The notes below the pieces were generated by a model. That model saw nothing but the letters and a program-made list of their open reading frames with translations. It did no database searches and was not told the DNA's origin. The position numbers and the translations under genes are program-made. Positions 15,313 through 18,772 of a DNA stretch of 18,772 nucleotides are shown piece by piece. Source of the DNA: DATLYB01 sp964502525 (GTDB lineage Bacteria > Bacteroidota > Bacteroidia > Chitinophagales > CAIOSU01); NCBI GenBank assembly GCA_964502525.1, contig CAZCXH010000095.1, forward strand, positions 1 through 18,772, read 5' to 3'. The first letter of the stretch is position 1, and each line of letters opens with the position of its first letter.

Positions 15313-17109
15313 ATGAAACTTCAAAAAATTCTGTGCGCTGTTTTGCTATCTCTTGTATTTGCAACCTGTAAGAAAGATGATAATACTACAACGGAAGACA
15401 TCTATAGCAAAATGGCAACCATGGTGAATGTGGGCAACCAGGCGCTTAACATTTATAACGATACGTTATCGGTTACGCATGATTCCATACTTGCCATCAA
15501 TGCAGCGGCACAGTGGCTCATTGCCCAGCCCGAAGTGGACAAGGTGTTTTTCTACAGCGAATATCAGATTGAAGTTCATTACGTCAATGGGCTAAAATGT
15601 CCGATAAATATTTACCGGCTTGATGCCAACGGGCAGGTTATCAGTCGCGGAGGCAGCGGTGGCAATCAACTGAAGCGTTTTGATTTTTCCGGCAGCAACA
15701 CCGAAAAAATAGGCAACAAAAAAGTGCTGGTGTTAAATCCCTATGTGAAAACCATGTATAATAACAATTACGACAAGGAGCCACTTTTTTACGGAGGTAC
15801 GGAGGATATAGAGGTGGATATTTTCAATGGACGGGAAGTAACCTTCGATGTGTTCAACACTGCCGGCAACTATGGTCTTATCATTTTAAATACACATGGA
15901 ACAGAGGATTATTTTTCACTGCTTCATTTTATGAATATACCGAGCTATGTCGTAGATAGAAGATGGTGGAGCTGGGGCTGGCAGGAAATCAAGGATTCGC
16001 TCACGGCTAATGCGAATATCCCGCTGGAAAGAATCGATAACTATGAGATTCTTTTTACTTTGGAGAGCAAGACGCAAGGCTACCAGTTGGTTGACCGGGT
16101 TGTGACATTTGCCATCACTCAACAATATATCCGTAACGCGCCCTTCACCTTAAACAAAGCCGTAGTGTTTGGCAACTATTGTTATAGCGGTGGCATTCGT
16201 GGAACTAATATGCCCGAAGCGTGGAAGAGCAAAGGTGCAATCAGTTATTATGGCTACGGATATACCGGCACCAACTATACAAACGGGGTTGCAAACGAGT
16301 CGGCTGATAAAATTGAAGACTCGCTTATCATCAACCTGGTTCGCAATGGCGACTCCACCGGCATTGCGCATTTAGCCAACGACATTAATTTCATTCCGGC
16401 AATAGCAGTAGATGGAAGAGCGGAAGAACCTGTTCAGGCAAGACCGGGCCTTGTATTTCAGCAGGTGATATATCCTCCCGGTTCAGTTTTTACGTTGAAG
16501 CACTTTCTTGAAACGAACTATGCGTATGAATCATGCAGCGACACGCTCACTGACAGCCGCGACCAGCAGAAGTATGCCACCGTTTGCATTGGCGAGCAGG
16601 TATGGATGGCTGAAAATTTAAACTGGGCGGGAGCAGGCGTTTGTTTTAATAGCGCTTCCTCCTATTGCAATACCTACGGCAGGCTTTATACTTGGGATGA
16701 AGTAACGGGCGATACCGCTTCAACAGCCAATCCAAGCGGAGTAAAAGGAATTTGTCCTGTCGGCTGGCATGTGCCCTCGCTGGCGGAATGGCAAACGCTG
16801 ATTACTCATGCAGGCGGTGAGTTTGTTGCGGGAGATAAGCTGCGCGCCAACTCTTCGCTCTGGTCAAATGGTGGCGGAACCGATGATTTCGGCTTTGCAG
16901 CGCTGCCCGGTGGACAATGCCAGACCGACCCTGCCGGTGTTCACGATTGCTTTAATGATGATTCTGATGCGTATATGTGGACAGCCTCAAAAGAAAGTTT
17001 TTCTCCGAATTCGCCTCAATATATCTCGATAAACGGAAGTTATACAGGCACATTTTCACAGGCGTTCGAATACACCGATTATTTTTCCTGCCGCTGCGTG
17101 AAGGATTGA
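15313..17109 (+). CDS. Lipoprotein-like protein: caspase-fold-like region plus FISUMP domain
   Basis: The 598-residue protein begins with a short hydrophobic signal (MKLQKILCAVLLSLVFATC) ending in a Cys that resembles a lipobox, followed by the charged, Thr-rich tail usual for Bacteroidota lipoproteins. Between about 60 and 400, LIILNTHGTEDYF with H195 and VVFGNYCYSGGIRG with C290 look like the His and Cys of a caspase/gingipain-type peptidase (strand-H-G, then strand-C-x-S-G-G). This is an inference from motifs. From about 418 to the end lies a FISUMP domain (ATVCIGEQVWMAENLNW, then GICPVGWHVPSLAEWQTL and a final SCRCVKD), a Bacteroidota/Fibrobacteres surface-protein module of unknown function. 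It is probably an outer-membrane lipoprotein, expressed with the next gene 29 nt downstream. Confidence 0.8.
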   Translation: MKLQKILCAVLLSLVFATCKKDDNTTTEDIYSKMATMVNVGNQALNIYNDTLSVTHDSILAINAAAQWLIAQPEVDKVFFYSEYQIEVHYVNGLKCPINIYRLDANGQVISRGGSGGNQLKRFDFSGSNTEKIGNKKVLVLNPYVKTMYNNNYDKEPLFYGGTEDIEVDIFNGREVTFDVFNTAGNYGLIILNTHGTEDYFSLLHFMNIPSYVVDRRWWSWGWQEIKDSLTANANIPLERIDNYEILFTLESKTQGYQLVDRVVTFAITQQYIRNAPFTLNKAVVFGNYCYSGGIRGTNMPEAWKSKGAISYYGYGYTGTNYTNGVANESADKIEDSLIINLVRNGDSTGIAHLANDINFIPAIAVDGRAEEPVQARPGLVFQQVIYPPGSVFTLKHFLETNYAYESCSDTLTDSRDQQKYATVCIGEQVWMAENLNWAGAGVCFNSASSYCNTYGRLYTWDEVTGDTASTANPSGVKGICPVGWHVPSLAEWQTLITHAGGEFVAGDKLRANSSLWSNGGGTDDFGFAALPGGQCQTDPAGVHDCFNDDSDAYMWTASKESFSPNSPQYISINGSYTGTFSQAFEYTDYFSCRCVKD

Positions 17110-17138
17110 TTTATTTTAAAACCCATAAAAACCCATAC

Positions 17139-18335
17139 ATGAAAAAATCATTTAGCTTTTCGTTTTTGACAATCTTATTTTTCACAACATTCGCTCAGGT
17201 TACGTTTGAAAAATATCCCGTGCCGTCAGGAACGGATAACGACAACTACCGCCTTGTCGCAGATTATTATTCCGATAAGAAAATTCTGCTCCCCGTATTA
17301 CATGCCGATACGGTTTTTGCGCAAAGCACTGCCGGAGGAAGTTTCAGCCCGGTGGAATCCGGTCTATATATCACCGCCTTCTATGCGGACAATGGCGATT
17401 TGTATCTTGTGGAAAATGCCGACACCAACGGCTTTGAGCCGCATCTTTACAAAAGCGCAAACAATGGCGGCTCCTTCACCGAAATCACAGGCGTGGCGGG
17501 CAGAGTGTTTCACCGCGACCAATACGGCAACCTGTTTTATTCCGTGCCGGGCGGCTTTGCGTTTTCAACCGATGATGGCGCAAACTTTACCACTGTTGCA
17601 ACGCCCGACACGGTTTTCAGCACGGCAAGAAATGAGGCAGGCACGTTGTATTTCCTTGCCGACAGCACAAAACTTTTCCGCTCAACCGACAATGGCGCAA
17701 ACTGGACAGATATTTCAAAAGCCTATAACGGCAGCGCATTCCTCGAACATCACATCTGGGCAGTAAACGATACGATTTACTTTCAGTCAGGTTCTAACTT
17801 TTACTACACGCTGGAAAATGACACGCTGTGGAAATTAATTATGCCGGGAGCATTCACTTCGATCATTACCAATGTACATGTCAGCCCCGACCTTGCATTT
17901 TTCTGCACAAGTGCCTACGGTTTTTTCACAACCAATTCACCAGCAACATCGGTTTGGACGAATCTTAACTCAACTATTATCGGGTCATCGCAGAGAAGCA
18001 TTTACAATAATTACATTGCCGCTACAGACAGCGCAATGTATTTCTATACGGATACGGGATATGTCTATGCATCGCGCATACCGAACACTGTGAGCATTGC
18101 TGAGCCGCAACAAGATGAAACAACTGTGTCAGTGTTTCCCAATCCCGCATCAGGGCAGTTGCGCGTTTCAGCCCTCCGCACAAACGAAGTTTTCTTCTTG
18201 TTGAATGTAACCGGACAAACTGTTTTGAAAGAACACATCGCCTCACACGAACATACGATTAACATCAGCGCGCTTGAGCCGGGCGTGTATGTGTGGCGCA
18301 TGGGAGGCAGCAGCGGCAAGATTTTGGTGGACTGA
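17139..18335 (+). CDS. Secreted BNR-repeat protein with T9SS sorting domain
   Basis: The start at 17139 gives 398 residues and puts a signal peptide first (MKKSFSFSFLTILFFTTFAQ). Earlier in-frame ATGs would overlap the previous gene and bury it. The body contains BNR/Asp-box-like motifs: YKSANNGGSFTEI, FSTDDGANFTTV and FRSTDNGANWTDI, the pattern S.D.G..W of sialidase-type beta-propellers. No catalytic Arg triad is apparent, so it is more likely a structural or binding propeller than a sialidase. The C-terminal 75 residues (VFPNPASGQLRVSAL ... LEPGVYVWRMGG) are a type A T9SS sorting domain, predicting export and surface attachment. It begins 29 nt after the lipoprotein-like gene and is probably co-transcribed with it. 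Confidence 0.85.
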   Translation: MKKSFSFSFLTILFFTTFAQVTFEKYPVPSGTDNDNYRLVADYYSDKKILLPVLHADTVFAQSTAGGSFSPVESGLYITAFYADNGDLYLVENADTNGFEPHLYKSANNGGSFTEITGVAGRVFHRDQYGNLFYSVPGGFAFSTDDGANFTTVATPDTVFSTARNEAGTLYFLADSTKLFRSTDNGANWTDISKAYNGSAFLEHHIWAVNDTIYFQSGSNFYYTLENDTLWKLIMPGAFTSIITNVHVSPDLAFFCTSAYGFFTTNSPATSVWTNLNSTIIGSSQRSIYNNYIAATDSAMYFYTDTGYVYASRIPNTVSIAEPQQDETTVSVFPNPASGQLRVSALRTNEVFFLLNVTGQTVLKEHIASHEHTINISALEPGVYVWRMGGSSGKILVD

Positions 18336-18383
18336 TTTTGTGCGCCCCAAAAAATTGATTGTTCAACACAAACAAACCACCTT

Positions 18384-18449
18384 ATGAAAAGTTTTATTAC
18401 CACTTTGTTATCCTTTGTTATCGCAAGTCTTCCGAAGGGAGACTTGTGA
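18384..18449 (+). pseudogene. Truncated signal-peptide gene start (21 codons)
   Basis: An ATG followed by a typical export signal (MKSFITTLLSFVIASL) runs into the hairpin element and ends after PKGDL at a TGA. The last residues are encoded by the first hairpin. The sequence to the right is coding on the opposite strand, so the rest of this gene is not simply displaced downstream. It looks like the front of a secreted-protein gene cut by a rearrangement at the palindromic element. Confidence 0.4.
18403..18422 (+). repeat. Tandem 10-bp duplication next to the hairpin element
   Basis: Two perfect adjacent copies of ctttgttatc end at the base of hairpin 1. The duplication shifts the reading frame of the truncated signal-peptide gene by ten bases. 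It may be replication slippage or a trace of the event that placed the element. Confidence 0.6.
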
Positions 18450-18542
18450 TGGCTGATAGAGGCAGGACTTTCGTCCTGCCGGAAGGTCGAAAGACCTTCC
18501 TCTATTCCGTGTGCCAAGTGTCCCTGCGGCACACTTGACACA
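18420..18542. repeat. BIME-like composite of two inverted two-hairpin units
   Basis: Four hairpins lie in strict order. H1 is 18424-18446, H2 is 18461-18480 (stem ggcaggac, loop TTTC), H3 is 18481-18500 (stem ggaaggtc, loop GAAA), and H4 is 18515-18537. Lengths are 23-14-20-20-14-23, a mirror-symmetric layout centred at 18480/18481. The left 57 bp and the reverse complement of the right 57 bp agree at about 41 of 57 positions. Many differences in the stems come in pairs that keep base pairing: in H1/H4 c-g becomes g-c; in H2/H3 c-g becomes a-t and a-t becomes t-a. An outer stem, atagagg (18456-18462) with cctctat (18499-18505), can enclose H2 and H3. H1 and H4 both extend past one mismatch by 3-4 more pairs. 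This is the hallmark of REP/BIME-type elements. Confidence 0.8.
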
Positions 18543-18772
18543 ACAAAGGGGTGCTGTCGTCATACGTGGCTCTGTAATACCTCAAATTGTGCCCTTGCAC
18601 CTGCAAGGTGGATACAGAATCAACCACTATCTTCAGCATGTCGCCACATGGCTGGTTGAGCAGCGGCACCTCAATGGTATCGCCCAGCGCTGCATTGAAA
18701 TAATAAACAGGCTTGAAGATGCCATCAAGAAAAAAGAATACGGTATCGTTGCTTTCATAGGTAAATTGTGCA
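18502..18772 (-). CDS. 3' part of an unrecognised gene, its last codons supplied by the hairpin element (partial)
   Basis: On the minus strand the frame is open from the window edge to a TAG at 18504-18502, giving at least 89 residues. It includes DTVFFFLDGIFKPVYYFNAALG, read here as two adjacent strands, then DTIEVPLLNQPCGDMLKIVV and GHNLRYYRATYDD. The alternation of short strands and Asn/Asp turns resembles uncharacterised Bacteroidota secreted proteins with a 'GD....V' and 'VDS......G..LR.Y' pattern. The final 14 residues (LCQVCRRDTWHTE and stop) are encoded by hairpin 4 of the palindromic element and look unlike the rest. The original C terminus has therefore probably been replaced. The gene start and full length lie outside the window. 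Confidence 0.6.
   Translation of the reverse strand, partial: AQFTYESNDTVFFFLDGIFKPVYYFNAALGDTIEVPLLNQPCGDMLKIVVDSVSTLQVQGHNLRYYRATYDDSTPLLCQVCRRDTWHTE

Noticed and set aside
18424..18537. CRISPR-like repeat array
   Set aside because: The hairpins are two inverted pairs with 14-nt spacers and differing sequences, not identical direct repeats with unique spacers.
18065..18541. Minus-strand reading frame of 158 codons at the end of the BNR-repeat gene
   Set aside because: It crosses a gene 3' end, an intergenic gap and the hairpin element, and its composition is not protein-like.

Overview
The window looks like a chromosomal segment from an environmental Bacteroidota bacterium (Chitinophagales/Saprospirales-like is a guess). 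Evidence: two proteins end in a type IX secretion (T9SS) type A sorting domain, one has nine ELWxxDGT repeats, and one lipoprotein-like protein ends in a FISUMP domain. Two promoter candidates fit the Bacteroidota -7 consensus TAnnTTTG, and most starts lack a Shine-Dalgarno sequence. By eye, the left half is more AT-rich than the right half. I see no rRNA, tRNA, CRISPR array or complete insertion sequence.

Left half (1-9455) is accessory in character. It opens with the start of a UPF0175-type gene leaving the window on the minus strand, then a protein built of 23-residue leucine-rich-like repeats. Next comes a gene-poor stretch (1283-2057) with short degenerate repeats and a decayed copy of the 5' end of the following sigma-factor gene. 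From 2058 to 9455 nine genes run in one direction with gaps of at most about 70 bp: an ECF-type sigma factor, a possible ADP-ribosyltransferase-fold protein, an unknown, a membrane protein, a possible winged-helix protein, a secreted Cys-rich CAP/SCP protein, an unknown, a two-nuclease-domain DUF2779 protein split by one extra T in a T7 run, and an HNH nuclease. The sigma factor plus nucleases plus possible ADP-ribosyltransferase make this the best candidate for an undescribed system, but its function is not evident.

Right half (9556-18335) is more conventional. On the minus strand, an antitoxin/PIN-toxin pair lies directly upstream of kynureninase, with only 10 nt between toxin stop and kynU start. 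Next to it are a class I glutamine amidotransferase and a secreted ELWxxDGT-repeat protein. On the plus strand lie a three-helix membrane protein, a lipoprotein-like protein combining a His/Cys caspase-fold-like region with a FISUMP domain, and a BNR-repeat T9SS cargo protein.

At 18420-18542 there is a compact, highly structured element. Two diverged copies of a 57-bp unit, each containing two hairpins, face each other in inverted orientation. The copies differ in their stems mainly by paired, compensatory changes. The element interrupts a 21-residue signal-peptide-like start on the plus strand and supplies the last codons of a minus-strand gene that leaves the window. This resembles REP/BIME-type elements and is the clearest unusual non-coding feature here.
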